Assembly: GCA_964652205.1 (NCBI GenBank)
Contig: CAZZAO010000005.1
Span: 1 to 64,000, forward strand
Length of the DNA: 64,000 bases
Direction of reading: 5' to 3'
Source: ZC4RG36 sp964652205
GTDB taxonomy: Bacteria > Chloroflexota > Anaerolineae > Aggregatilineales > Phototrophicaceae
Below, in pieces: positions 1-8,961 of the stretch; position 1 is the first letter of the stretch; every line of letters starts with the position of its first letter. The notes under the pieces are model-generated. The model was not told the DNA's origin. It worked only from the letters and a program-made list of their open reading frames with translations, and did no database searches. The translations under genes were made by a program, and so were the position numbers.

Positions 1-389
1 CAAGCAAACTGAAGCTGGCTGAAGCCAGCTAACAATCGCAAGAACAGTAGCTCGTTTTAATCTGCAAAGATCATCATCATGCCAGCATGGGGATCATGCA
101 CGTTGATAATCGCCAGCGTGGGTCTGGCAGAAGCGCGAACCATCGCGCCCCTACGGAAAGTAACCCCTCCCCCTGTCCCCCTCCCCGTAAACGGAGAGGG
201 GGGGGAGTGGATGCGAACCATCGCGGCTTTGATCTTTCTCCCCTCGCCCTCCGGGAGACGAAGTGGTTATGGTCTCGCTCGTGCCGCGAAGCGGCATCTC
301 GACCCGCAGGGCGAGTGGGCCTAACCAGGGGCCGGGGGTGAGGGCTGACGAGCGCGAACCATCGCGCCCCTACCGAAGACGCTGTGTTC
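1..389. other. Intergenic region rich in interspersed repeats
   Basis: There is no convincing gene here; the short open frames lie inside low-complexity repeat sequence. The stretch holds two copies of a palindromic element ending in CGCGCCCCTAC (about 131-162 and 351-381), a run of C/G-rich inverted sequence at 168-209, and a roughly 105-base element (239-344) that recurs inverted at 41883-41966. A run of eight G residues lies near 199-206. Confidence 0.7.
239..344 (+). repeat. Long interspersed repeat, copy 1
   Basis: This segment begins with a CTCCCCTCGCCCT block, contains a small hairpin GTGCCGC-GAA-GCGGCAT, and ends in GGGGGTGAGGG. Its reverse complement matches 41883-41966 over most of its length, including the blocks GGTCGAGATGCCGC, GGCACGAG and CCACTTCGTCTCCC. 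Both copies lie between genes. The ends resemble the short CCCTC...GAGGG hairpins found elsewhere in the window, so it may be a composite of smaller palindromic units. Confidence 0.7.
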
Positions 390-1865
390 ATGACGATACG
401 CCGGGGATTTAATCGTTTCGACATGCTGCTGATGCTGGCGCTGTTCAGCGCGGCAGTCGTGCTGCGCGTCTGGCTGCTGGCCGGGACGCCGTTCGATGGT
501 CTCTACGGTCAGGATGCCTACGCCTACCATGACTTCGCTCAGGCGCTGCGCCTGTCCATCTCGACCGGGAACGCGCCGGGGCCGTTCTTCTGGCCGCTCG
601 GCTACCCGGCGCTGCTGGCCGGAGCCTATGCGCTGTTCGGCGCTGGCGGCTCAACGGGGCAGGCAGTGAGCATCCTGTGCGGCGCGCTGCTCTCGCCGCT
701 GCTCTACGGACTGGCGCGGCAGATCGGCATCGGTCGCGGCGGCGCGCTGGTGGCGGCGCTGGTCATTGCAGCCTGCGGGCAGGCGCTCCAGTCGAGCCTC
801 GTCGTCATGGCCGACATCCCGGCGCTGGCGGTCGCCACGCTGAGCGCGGTCACGCTCTGGCGCTATCGCCAGCGCGGCGGCGCAGGCTGGCTGGCTGCAA
901 CCGCCTTTCTGCTGGCGCTGGCCGGAATCACACGCTGGCTTTATCTGGTGCTGGCCCTGCCCTGGCTGGCGGCTGTCCTCGTCGAGCGTGCGCGCCCGCT
1001 CCGACGGCGCGAGATTGCGGCAGCCCTTGCGACAGCGGCGCTGGTGCTGCTGCCGCAGATGGTCTACAGCAGCAGCAGTCCATTTCCGCTGCTCAATCAT
1101 CCGTGGGTCGTCGGCTGGTCGCCGGCTCATGCCACCCTGCGCGTGTTCGACAACGACGACGGCCATTTCGCTTACGCCGAGCCGAACGCGCAGTTCTACG
1201 CCCACCCGTTTTACGATCCTTATTTCCTGTCTCCGCTGCTCACGCCGCTGCTGCTCATTGGCGTCTGGGTGCTGCGACGGCGGCGCGCGCCGCTGCTGAT
1301 GCTGCTCGGTTGGGCGCTGCTGCCGTACCTGTTCCTGATCGGCATCCCCTATCAGAACATTCGCTTTCCGCTGATCGCCATGCCTGCCGTCGCGCTGCTG
1401 GTCGGCGCAGGCGCAAACAGGGCGCTCGCGTGGCATCCGCGCTGGAGTCGCCTCGTTCCAGCGACGATGACTGGGCTGGTGATCGTGGCACTGGCGCAGA
1501 TGCTCCTCGTCAGCCGACCGGTCGTGCGCCAGTTCATCGCCAACCAGCAGGCCGATAAAGCCGCTGTCGCCTGGGTCGCTCAACAAATCCCCGCTCAGGC
1601 GACACTCTACACCTACGGCCTGACGCTGACGCTCCGCCACTACACCGATTTCGACGTTCATGAGCTGTACTTCGAGACGCCGACGACGCTGGCGCAGGCG
1701 CGCGCGCCGGGGCGCGTCAATTACCTGTTCTGCAACGTCGGGGTGATCGAGAACCAGTGGAAAGGTCGGACGCCGCAGATCGCCTATGACTGGCTCAAGG
1801 AGCAGCGCGGGCTGATCCCGCTGGGCCGCTACGGCAGCTATCAACTGTTCAGGCTGGCCCGTTGA
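390..1865 (+). CDS. GT-C type membrane glycosyltransferase (GT39/ArnT-like)
   Basis: This is a polytopic membrane protein of about 491 residues with about ten hydrophobic segments. The first large loop after TM1 carries GQDAYAYHDFA, placed like the acidic motif of GT-C enzymes that use lipid-linked sugars (ArnT, PMT, GT39 families). The C-terminal quarter is soluble. It probably moves a sugar from a polyprenyl phosphate donor onto an extracytoplasmic acceptor; donor and acceptor cannot be read. ATG at 390 is preferred, but an in-frame GTG at 384 is possible and no strong Shine-Dalgarno decides. The stop overlaps the TTG start of the next glycosyltransferase, so the two are translationally coupled. 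Confidence 0.7.
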   Translation: MTIRRGFNRFDMLLMLALFSAAVVLRVWLLAGTPFDGLYGQDAYAYHDFAQALRLSISTGNAPGPFFWPLGYPALLAGAYALFGAGGSTGQAVSILCGALLSPLLYGLARQIGIGRGGALVAALVIAACGQALQSSLVVMADIPALAVATLSAVTLWRYRQRGGAGWLAATAFLLALAGITRWLYLVLALPWLAAVLVERARPLRRREIAAALATAALVLLPQMVYSSSSPFPLLNHPWVVGWSPAHATLRVFDNDDGHFAYAEPNAQFYAHPFYDPYFLSPLLTPLLLIGVWVLRRRRAPLLMLLGWALLPYLFLIGIPYQNIRFPLIAMPAVALLVGAGANRALAWHPRWSRLVPATMTGLVIVALAQMLLVSRPVVRQFIANQQADKAAVAWVAQQIPAQATLYTYGLTLTLRHYTDFDVHELYFETPTTLAQARAPGRVNYLFCNVGVIENQWKGRTPQIAYDWLKEQRGLIPLGRYGSYQLFRLAR

Positions 1866-2989
1866 ACATCGGCATCCTGCTGCCCGGCTTCAGCGCTAAC
1901 GAGCGCGACGCAGCCATTCCGGTGCAGCTTCACCTGATTCGGGCGCTGACGCAGACTGACGATGTGCGGGTGCTGGCGCTGCGCTACCCTCACCGGCGCG
2001 ACCGTTACCCCGTCGCGAGCGCGGATGTGATCGCGCTCGGCGCAGCGCAGGGGCGCGGACGGCGACGACTGACGCTGTGGCTCGACGCACTGCGGGCGCT
2101 GCGCCGACTGCACCGGGAAAAGCCGTTCGACCTGCTCCATGCCATGTGGGCTGACGAAAGCGGCCTGATCGCGGTCTGGGCCGGGCGCTGGCTCGGCATC
2201 CCGGTCGTGGTCAGCGCGACCGGCGGCGAGCTGGTTCGGCTGGACGACATCGGCTACGGCTTGCAGCGCGGCGCGTTCAGCCGCTGGATCGTCGGGCAGG
2301 CGCTCAAGGGCGCGGATGCGGTCGTGCTCGCCTGTCGCTATCAGCGACGGTTACTCGACAAAGCAGGCGCTCGAATCAATCCGGCTCGTATCCACCTGAT
2401 TCCCTACGGCGTCGATACAACGTTATTCGCACCCGGAGATACGCCGCCGAATCCCAATCACCTGCTGGCAGTCGGCTCCCTGAGCGGCGTCAAAGACCAC
2501 GCGATGCTGCTGCGGGCGCTGGCCCGGCTCGACGCGCAAGTGACGCTGGAGATCGTCGGCGCAGGGCCGGAACGCGCCCGACTCGAGGCGCAGGCGGCAG
2601 CGCTCGGCGTCCGCCAGCGCGTGACCTTCAGCGGGCCAGTCGCGCATGATGCCATGCCGCATGTTTATCGTCGCGCCGCGCTGCACATACTGACTTCACG
2701 CCACGAAGGACAGGGAATGGTGACGGTCGAAGCTGCCGCCTGCGGCCTGCCGACGGTCAGCACGGCGGTTGGCCTGCTGCCCGATTTCCCCGCGTTCGGC
2801 GTCAGCGTCCCGGTGGGAGACGACGCGGCGCTGGCGGCGACCATTGCGGCGCTGCTCGACGCTCCAGCATGGCGAGCGGCGCTGAGCGAGTCGGCGCTCA
2901 GGCTGGCGCGAGAGTCGTTCTCTATCGAGGACACGGCGGCACGATTACGCGCTTTATACGCTGGTCTGGCTGCCCAACGCTCATCCTGA
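1862..2989 (+). CDS. Glycosyltransferase family 4 (GT-B fold)
   Basis: This 375-residue protein has the two-Rossmann layout of GT4 enzymes. The N-terminal half has LLPGFSANERDAAIP and DLLHAMWADE. The C-terminal half begins near AVGSLSGVKDHAMLLRALA and carries ILTSRHEGQGMVTVEAAACG, the E-x7-E type donor-binding motif that holds the nucleotide-sugar ribose. It is a retaining cytoplasmic transferase acting on a glycolipid or polysaccharide. Start is TTG at 1862, overlapping the upstream stop by four bases (TTGA). The C-terminal end overlaps the convergent LLM oxidoreductase gene by nine bases. The sugar specificity is unknown. Confidence 0.85.
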   Translation: MNIGILLPGFSANERDAAIPVQLHLIRALTQTDDVRVLALRYPHRRDRYPVASADVIALGAAQGRGRRRLTLWLDALRALRRLHREKPFDLLHAMWADESGLIAVWAGRWLGIPVVVSATGGELVRLDDIGYGLQRGAFSRWIVGQALKGADAVVLACRYQRRLLDKAGARINPARIHLIPYGVDTTLFAPGDTPPNPNHLLAVGSLSGVKDHAMLLRALARLDAQVTLEIVGAGPERARLEAQAAALGVRQRVTFSGPVAHDAMPHVYRRAALHILTSRHEGQGMVTVEAAACGLPTVSTAVGLLPDFPAFGVSVPVGDDAALAATIAALLDAPAWRAALSESALRLARESFSIEDTAARLRALYAGLAAQRSS

Positions 2990-3871
2990 AGTGACGGCAG
3001 CGCGAACTGCCGGGGCAATATCGCGGGCAAAGACTTCGATTTGCGCCGCGCCGTCGTCCCCGAACGGCCAGAGCAGAAAGGTATCGACGCGGTAATCTTT
3101 CGCCAGCGCGGTCAACTGCTCGACCCACTGACTCGGCGTGCCGAACATCGCCGCCTTGTTCAAGCTCTGAGGCCGACCGCCAGAGCGCCCCAGGTCAATT
3201 ATGCCCATCAGGTTGTAGCCACGGCGGACGGCATCAGGCGAGCGACCGGCCCGCGCTNNNNNNNNNNCCCGGCGTCGATCTGCGCGTTGAGTTCCAGCAG
3301 GCGCGACGGCGGCACGTAGGATGAAGACACAAGGATGCCGTCGGCCAGTCGCCCGGTCAGGGCCATCATCTTCGAGCCGCTCGCGCCAACCCAGATCGGG
3401 ATACGGCGGGTCGGGACTGGCCCCGGTTGAGCGCCATTGACCTGATAGAATCGGCCCTGGAAGCTGAACGAATGGCCGCCGCTGTCCCACATGCCGCGCA
3501 GAATATGGAGCGCTTCCTCAAAGGCGCGGTAGGCTTCGCCCGGCGTGCGGACAGGCCCGCCGTAGGCTTTAACGGCGTCCCAGAACGCGCCCGCCGCTCA
3601 AGACGTCGAGCGTAGCAAGCTGTTTGGCAAGCATGGCCGGGGGGCGCAGAGGCAGATTCGCTACGTCGGTCATAAAGCGGGCGCGCCGCGTTTTGACCGC
3701 GAGAGTCGTCATCAGCGTGAGCGTATCGAGGTGACGCCGATTGTAGGGATGATCCTGAATGCAGATGAAATCGAGTCCACCCTCGTCGGCAGCCTGAGCG
3801 CGACGATACGAATCGGCCAGTTGGTCGGCAGACGGGTCGATATTGGCTCCAAATAACGGCATGAGCGACAT
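2981..3871 (-). pseudogene. LLM-class F420-dependent oxidoreductase, reading frame interrupted
   Basis: Three frame segments make one luciferase-like (LLM) TIM-barrel protein: residues from 3871 (MSLMPLFGANIDP, FICIQDHPYNRR, LDVLSGGR), then 3587 downwards (AFWDAVKAYGGP, MWDSGGHSFSFQG, IWVGASGSKMMAL), then the end after the N gap (NLMGIIDLG to the stop at 2981). The family normally reads GGR-x-ELGLGAGAFWDA; here about eight codons are lost out of frame near 3587-3590, between GC-rich direct repeats. A second break coincides with the 10-N gap at 3258-3267. The Shine-Dalgarno AGGAGT upstream of 3871 is intact. Either the genome carries a disabled gene or, more likely given the gap, the assembly collapsed a short repeat. 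Substrate is not predictable. Confidence 0.75.
3258..3267. other. Assembly gap (10 N)
   Basis: Ten unresolved bases fall inside the LLM oxidoreductase gene. The frame changes across them, so ten is a placeholder and not the true gap size. Confidence 0.95.
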
Positions 3872-3934
3872 CGAAGATGACTCCTGTTGAACGAAATAGG
3901 TCTGACGCCCGGATGCCCCGCCCTGCTGACCGCG

Positions 3935-6235
3935 TTACGGCGCTGCCGTCGCGTATTTGTCCGCGTCTCCGATGGCCTCGGTCGGCGCATCCGGCTGGAC
4001 GTAAACCGGGATCATGAACTCGTCGCCGGTCGAGAGCGTGACCATCAGCGTAAACATCTGATTATTGACCAGCGGCTGCTTCAGCCCTTCGAGCATGATG
4101 TGGTCGCTCGCAGGCTTCAGTTCGACAGTCGAGTCTGCCGGAACGTCGATCACGTTCAGCCCGCGCATCCGGGCGATGTTGTCGCTGATGGCCGTCTGAT
4201 GCATCGTCGCCGAAGCTGCCGCATCGGTCATCACCGACGTGACCTGTACCGGCTGATTAGTCGTGTTAATGACCTTGAGATAGATCGCCGCCGTCTCGGA
4301 CTGGCTGGCGGGGCGCGCCCAGGCATCGACGACCGTGACGCTGCCGCCGCCCTTCGCCAGCCAGACTCCGGTTGCGGCAAACACCAGGCCGACTGCCAGC
4401 AGCGCCGCGCCGGGCACCCACCCGCCGCCAGCGCGCTGAGATCGCCGCCGCACGAACGCCCCGCCGACCGCCAGCAGGGCGACGCCGGTCAGCAGCGCCG
4501 ACCACATACGAGCGCTGTCGGAGAGCGAGTCGTTCGGAGCCGCCATCATCACCATCGGCGCGGCAGCGATCTGCGGCGTAAAATCGATCACCGCGTCGAA
4601 CTTGTCCGGGCGCTGAATGGTCAGGCGGATGCGCCAGCGCCCCGGCACGCTCAGGTTCGCGCCCTGAACAGCATACGCGCCATCTGGCTGGAGCGTCGGA
4701 CGCAGCTCGCTTTCGCCGAGCGGCTGATCGAGATTGTCGAAGCGCATTCGGATCAGCGAGGCATCGGTGATCGACCTGCCATCGGCATCCATCAGCGCGA
4801 GGCCGAAGCGGTTCTCGCCGACCACGCCGGGCGCAATCGAGAGCTGGACACGCAAATCATCGACCGATTTCGTCTCGGCATACGGCTTCGGGCGCGCCGC
4901 TTCAGCCTGCGCGGCAGCCGTCCTGACCGCCTGGACGTAACGCGCCGGACTGCCAGACGTCATCACGGCAGCGAAGAACAAGATCATCACCGTCAGCCCC
5001 ATTTCGAGCGTGACCAGCCCGCGCAGCCGCCCAACCCAGAGCCGATCCCCGCTTTTGAGCCGCCGTGCCGTGACCAGCAGATTGACCGCCGCCAGCGCCA
5101 GCAGCGGCAGGAACAGGATCAGCTTGATGAGCAGCGCCTGACCGTAGAGCGTGTTCAGCAGCGCGTCGAGCGAGCCGACGTCAATCCACGCGGCATAGAG
5201 GCCGCTAACGATCAGCGCCAGCACGGCGATCCGCGCATAATTTGAGAAGGCCGCGACCAGATGCCCGCAGCTTTCCGCTGAAATCGCCCACGTCCCACGC
5301 CGGACGACCAGTACCGTCAGGAAGGAGACCAGTCCGCCGATCCACAGCGTCGCCGCGCCGAAATGCAGCCAGTCGCCGACGACCGCAACGGTCGCATCCT
5401 GAGTGGCGCTGCCGTGGCTGAACAGGCTTTGCGTCAGCAGAATGACCGAGGCAGCCGCCAGCGCCAGCCACTGGCCGCGCCGCGTCCGCCCACCGACCAG
5501 CAGAATGGCTCCGGTCGCCAGCCAGAGCGCCAGCCGCGTCAGCCAGAGCGATCCGTAGGCCGTGCCGCCAATCACGTCGCCGAGCAGAGGCAGCGCCTCG
5601 CTCAGGCTGGTTCCGCCCGCCACCGACGCTTCGAGCAGCAGCATCAGGACGCTGGCGACTCCAGTTGCCGCCCAGCCAACCCACATCAAGACGATCAGCG
5701 CCTGGGTCTGTCCGGTCGGCGAGACTGCGGCAGTCGCCACCAGCAGCGAAAATCCCAGACTGCCGATCAGCAGCGAGAGCGCGATCAGATCCGCCCAGCG
5801 GATCGCCACACTTTCCGGCGCAACCTGTTCATCAACCACAGGGGGCGGATTGCTGGCGCTGACGGTCACACCGACGCCAAAGCTGAAGCTCCCCGCCGCC
5901 GAATGGCCGTCGCCCGCTGAAAGCGTCCGCCATGAGACGGTATAGACGCCCTTCGCCAGCGACCCCGGCTTCATCAGCAATTCACGCGGGTTACCGGGCG
6001 CGACCTGACTGCGCGGCGTAGCGACCGTCGTACCGTTCTGGTCAATCAGGGTAAAGCGGCTGTAATTTGGCTCCAGCGGCTCGGTGAACCACAGTTGGAT
6101 TTCGTCCGGCGCGGAGTCGAGCGCAGCATTGGCGAGCGGGTCAGACGACTCCAGCTCGGCGTGGGCCTGCGTGATCGACACGCCAGCCAGCAGGATGATG
6201 AGGAGAGCAGTTAATAGCACAAAGCGCCGCAGCAT
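3935..6235 (-). CDS. CopC-CopD-PCuAC fusion copper protein
   Basis: This is a 766-residue multidomain copper protein. Residues 1-24 are a signal peptide. Residues about 25-130 form a CopC domain starting with HAELESSDP, the histidine that binds Cu(II), and containing DGHSAAGSFSFGV. Residues about 150-430 are a CopD/YcnJ-type membrane domain with about eight helices. A soluble beta domain (about 455-565, DLRVQLSIAPGVVGENRF, similar to the YtkA-like/CopD-associated region) and two further helices follow. Residues about 640-750 are a PCuAC (DUF461) domain with the M...M...H-x-M copper(I) motif (ATMHQTA, ARMRG, DHIMLEG). CopC-CopD pairs import copper and PCuAC delivers it to cytochrome oxidase; here all are in one chain. 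It lies downstream of the exported protein at 6322-6834, probably in one operon. Confidence 0.85.
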   Translation of the reverse strand: MLRRFVLLTALLIILLAGVSITQAHAELESSDPLANAALDSAPDEIQLWFTEPLEPNYSRFTLIDQNGTTVATPRSQVAPGNPRELLMKPGSLAKGVYTVSWRTLSAGDGHSAAGSFSFGVGVTVSASNPPPVVDEQVAPESVAIRWADLIALSLLIGSLGFSLLVATAAVSPTGQTQALIVLMWVGWAATGVASVLMLLLEASVAGGTSLSEALPLLGDVIGGTAYGSLWLTRLALWLATGAILLVGGRTRRGQWLALAAASVILLTQSLFSHGSATQDATVAVVGDWLHFGAATLWIGGLVSFLTVLVVRRGTWAISAESCGHLVAAFSNYARIAVLALIVSGLYAAWIDVGSLDALLNTLYGQALLIKLILFLPLLALAAVNLLVTARRLKSGDRLWVGRLRGLVTLEMGLTVMILFFAAVMTSGSPARYVQAVRTAAAQAEAARPKPYAETKSVDDLRVQLSIAPGVVGENRFGLALMDADGRSITDASLIRMRFDNLDQPLGESELRPTLQPDGAYAVQGANLSVPGRWRIRLTIQRPDKFDAVIDFTPQIAAAPMVMMAAPNDSLSDSARMWSALLTGVALLAVGGAFVRRRSQRAGGGWVPGAALLAVGLVFAATGVWLAKGGGSVTVVDAWARPASQSETAAIYLKVINTTNQPVQVTSVMTDAAASATMHQTAISDNIARMRGLNVIDVPADSTVELKPASDHIMLEGLKQPLVNNQMFTLMVTLSTGDEFMIPVYVQPDAPTEAIGDADKYATAAP

Positions 6236-6321
6236 CAGGTTCTCAGGTTTCTATCCTTGCCCCGATTATCGACGAGTCGGGGCAAGCTCATAACGGATTG
6301 ATGAAGCGATCTAAAGAGGCG

Positions 6322-6834
6322 CTAGGGGGCCTTCGGGAACATGATATCCTCGACCGGCTCGACCGTGCCGAATTGACCATCGGCTGAGGTGAAGGTTTCA
6401 TCGACCGGCGTATCGCCAATCATGCCGGTAACATGGAAGCTGTAATCGCCGGGGCGTGTCGGGATCAAATCGCCGACGAGATGGCCGACTTCGCCCCATG
6501 CCGGACGCATCGGAATAGTCATCGACTGCCCGCCGAACGAAACTTCAACCTTGAGGTCAATCGCGACGTCGGCAGAGATCGGCGCGCCCTGGTCGTCATC
6601 GTTCATGCCGGTGTCGACCGTCGCGGTCGCGTCAGCAGTCGCGCTGGCCGCTTCGGGAGCCAGCGAGACAAAGACTTCCGGGCCGTTCATCTGATGGGTA
6701 TAGGCAGGCTCAGTGCGCCAGCCAAAAGCCAACTGATACGGGCCGACTACGCGCGGCTCATGCGCCAGCGTAGGGACAGCCATCGCAACAGCCACAAAGG
6801 CGAGCGCGAGCAGAGTGAGAAAACGAATCTTCAT
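6322..6834 (-). CDS. Exported protein linked to the copper fusion gene
   Basis: This 170-residue protein starts at ATG 6834, preceded by an AAAGGG ribosome site; a longer open frame upstream has no such site. Residues 1-23 are a signal peptide ending in LAHEPR, so a histidine lies at the mature N-terminus. The mature part is beta-rich, with GPYQLAFGWRTEPAY, a low-complexity Ala/Thr/Asp linker (about 75-95) and RPGDYSFHVTGMIGDTPVDE, a layout seen in YtkA-like and CtaG/copper-associated exported proteins. It is the first gene before the CopC-CopD fusion, 86 bases apart. I infer a role in copper handling outside the membrane; no individual metal site is certain. Confidence 0.6.
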   Translation of the reverse strand: MKIRFLTLLALAFVAVAMAVPTLAHEPRVVGPYQLAFGWRTEPAYTHQMNGPEVFVSLAPEAASATADATATVDTGMNDDDQGAPISADVAIDLKVEVSFGGQSMTIPMRPAWGEVGHLVGDLIPTRPGDYSFHVTGMIGDTPVDETFTSADGQFGTVEPVEDIMFPKAP

Positions 6835-7154
6835 TGGTAGAAACCCTTTCAAAGTCTGAACGCTGGAAGTCGCAGCGCGTAAATCCTTAACCATGATGGT
6901 AAGCGAGAAAGTCGGCGGCAGCCCGAAAATGGCGCGCAGCGACACTGTAATTTCCTGACAGGCCGCTGACGCTGCTACAGACTATAACACCCTGATGACG
7001 CCCGACCGTGAGAAACCACTGAGCGTTAGCAGCGGATGCTCTGCCGTTCGACGTAAATGCAGGCTGACGCCGATGCTGAAGTTTGCTACAATCAGCATCC
7101 TTTGCTCTGAGCGCTCGGCTTCAATCCGGGCGACGGAACGATGACGAGGTATGG

Positions 7155-7382
7155 ATGGCTGCTCCCGGCCCGATGAATCGAAAAGGTCTGACGCGCGCCA
7201 CGATTGCTGGCACGGTGCTGGCGGTGACGGGCATCGCGCTGTTCGCTGTCCTGTGGATTGCGCTCGGCCACGCGGGAGTCGCCGTCTTTCCACGGCTGAT
7301 AACGTCGATGTGCGTGCCGCCGCTGGTGATCGCGCTGATCGTCGGCGGTTATGCGCTCATCAGCCGGGCGAACAGCAGCTAG
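7155..7382 (+). CDS. Small two-helix membrane protein
   Basis: This 75-residue protein has two hydrophobic segments (AGTVLAVTGIALFAVLW and the stretch around CVPPLVIALIVGGY), a basic N-terminus (MNRKGLTR) and a short polar tail. Start at ATG 7155 follows GAGGT with five-base spacing; ATG 7173 is an alternative. It stands alone and its stop interlocks with that of the convergent methyltransferase (CTAG). I recognise no family and assign no function. Confidence 0.5.
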   Translation: MAAPGPMNRKGLTRATIAGTVLAVTGIALFAVLWIALGHAGVAVFPRLITSMCVPPLVIALIVGGYALISRANSS

Positions 7383-8041
7383 CGTCTGATAAGCCGGTAG
7401 ACGATCACAGTCGGCGTCGGCTGGCCGTCGAGCGCTGGCTCACGCGCGGCGTCGATACGCAAATGCGCCGCGTCCGCCGCGCGAAGCATGTCGGCAATCA
7501 GGTAGATATGATGCTCGACGGCATAGACCGCGTCCCCGGCGTGAAACGTCCGCTGCGCGCCGCCGAGCGCCAGAAACGGGTGCAAATCGCTGACCAGCGC
7601 GATCCCGCCCGGTTTGAGGACGCGACCGATTTCGTTGATGGCCGCCTCAAGTCGGGCGAGATGGCCGATGGCGAGGGCGCAGAGGACGACATCGAACGCG
7701 GCGTCGGGGAATGGCAGCGCGACCATCGACGCCAGCGCCCGCGCCGGGAGCGGATTGGCTGCCAGCATCGCCTCGCTGTCGTCAACCGCCATCACGCGGC
7801 CTGCCCCGCCCTGCTGCGCCAGTAAGCCATAACGTCCGCTGCCGCTGGCAAGGTCGAGGACGGCGAGGCCAGTCAGCGGCGGCATCAGGTCGAGCATTGC
7901 GCGCTGTTCGAGCGCCATGAAGGGATTGTGCGCGTAAGGCGGATAGCTCGACGCCCAGAGCGCGTAGGCCGCGCGGCTCGGCAGCAGCGTCAACCGGCGC
8001 GCAGGCCGCAGCCGTCGAAACCAGCGCCTCAGCCGCATCAA
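7379..8041 (-). CDS. Class I SAM-dependent methyltransferase
   Basis: This 220-residue protein has the Methyltransf_11 pattern: motif I LDLASGSGRYG (about 63-73), the acidic residue after strand 2 in MAVDDSEAML, motif III around FDVVLCALAIGHL, and GRVLKPGGIALVSD. Residues HPFLAL and the C-terminal strands complete the core. It methylates an unknown small molecule or lipid. Its start overlaps the stop of the upstream membrane-protein gene by four bases, so the pair is likely translated together. Confidence 0.85.
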   Translation of the reverse strand: MMRLRRWFRRLRPARRLTLLPSRAAYALWASSYPPYAHNPFMALEQRAMLDLMPPLTGLAVLDLASGSGRYGLLAQQGGAGRVMAVDDSEAMLAANPLPARALASMVALPFPDAAFDVVLCALAIGHLARLEAAINEIGRVLKPGGIALVSDLHPFLALGGAQRTFHAGDAVYAVEHHIYLIADMLRAADAAHLRIDAAREPALDGQPTPTVIVYRLIRR

Positions 8042-8544
8042 TTGATCGTCCCCATAACGACCAGATCAGCCCAGCGGAAAAAGTCGGCGTCGCTGCTGTT
8101 CAGAAGAAGGCGAGTCCGAAACGACAGGGCGTGCCAGCGATAGGCGATCCGCCGCCGCTCCTGGCGCGTGGTATAATCGCGCAGCACCGTCTGCCAGCGC
8201 GGGTAGCGCATGAAAATCGATGGCAGTCGGCGTGCCGCGTCGCGCTCGTAGTAGCTGACGTAGGCCGCCAGCAGCAGCCACAGGCCCGGCCCGAACGGCA
8301 GACACCAGGCGCGCCAGATCGGCGCGAGCAGCCCGCCGCCGAGGAACGCAAACACCGCCGCGCAGACCAGCAAACCGGGCAGCGGATAGTAAAACGGTTC
8401 GTCATCGCCATATTTTTCAAACTGTCTGAGCAGCGGGCCTTTAAGCCATCCGATCATAATCAGAGCCGTGCGCGTCAGATACAGCATCACTGCTGCCAGG
8501 ATGGTTGTGACAAATACCAGATCGTAAAGGGTAAACTGTTGCAC
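8038..8544 (-). CDS. Membrane protein of unknown function
   Basis: This 168-residue protein has an N-terminal membrane helix (LVFVTTILAAVMLYL), two more hydrophobic stretches (about 57-95) and a basic, aromatic, arginine-rich C-terminal half with RRIAYRWHALSFRTR, probably cytoplasmic. It precedes and overlaps the methyltransferase gene. I do not recognise the family. Its coupling to the methyltransferase suggests that the two act on the same membrane-associated substrate, which is inference. Confidence 0.6.
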   Translation of the reverse strand: MQQFTLYDLVFVTTILAAVMLYLTRTALIMIGWLKGPLLRQFEKYGDDEPFYYPLPGLLVCAAVFAFLGGGLLAPIWRAWCLPFGPGLWLLLAAYVSYYERDAARRLPSIFMRYPRWQTVLRDYTTRQERRRIAYRWHALSFRTRLLLNSSDADFFRWADLVVMGTIN

Positions 8545-8961
8545 GGAGTTATGCCGCCGTTAGCTACGTCTATTGCGCGGGATTTAATCTCCGGCCCGTC
8601 CGCATTCAGCGTTCATCGCAGCCCAACACCGAGTATAGCCGCCTCATTCTTCGCTCACAATCCGGCGACAGCATCCCAAAGGCCGAAAAACGGACAGATG
8701 TTCTTACCGGAAACGCCGACATGCGCTATACTAATCCGTATTGCGACCGACGACTTTTAGCCCGTTGAAGTGATCTGGTTAAAGGTTTGATAACTGTAAT
8801 GCCTGGGCCGTTAGGGTAGTGAAACACTGATCCCTGAGGAGGTTGCATCGCAGGTAGAAAACGAGCCTGACTCGACAAACAATCGTAGACCATCTCTCAA
8901 TTGATGTTAAAATCATGTAACATCGGTTATCGGCGAACGGCAACTGATAGTCAACGAACCT
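8545..8961. other. Intergenic region between divergent genes
   Basis: No gene is supported in these 417 bases. A plus-strand promoter for the downstream ATPase gene could be TTGATG at 8901-8906 with GGTTAT at 8925-8930 (18-base spacing), and a TATACT lies at 8727-8732 without a good -35. Neither is strong. The composition is slightly A+T richer than the flanking genes. Confidence 0.4.

Noticed and set aside
651..1844. Long minus-strand open frame of 397 codons
   Set aside because: It lies fully opposite the membrane glycosyltransferase, has Arg/Gln-rich low-complexity content typical of a GC-rich antisense frame and no domain.
3887..5245. Plus-strand open frame of 452 codons
   Set aside because: Antisense to the copper fusion gene, rich in Arg/Asp/Gln with no recognisable motif; the minus-strand protein has clear CopC, CopD and PCuAC motifs.
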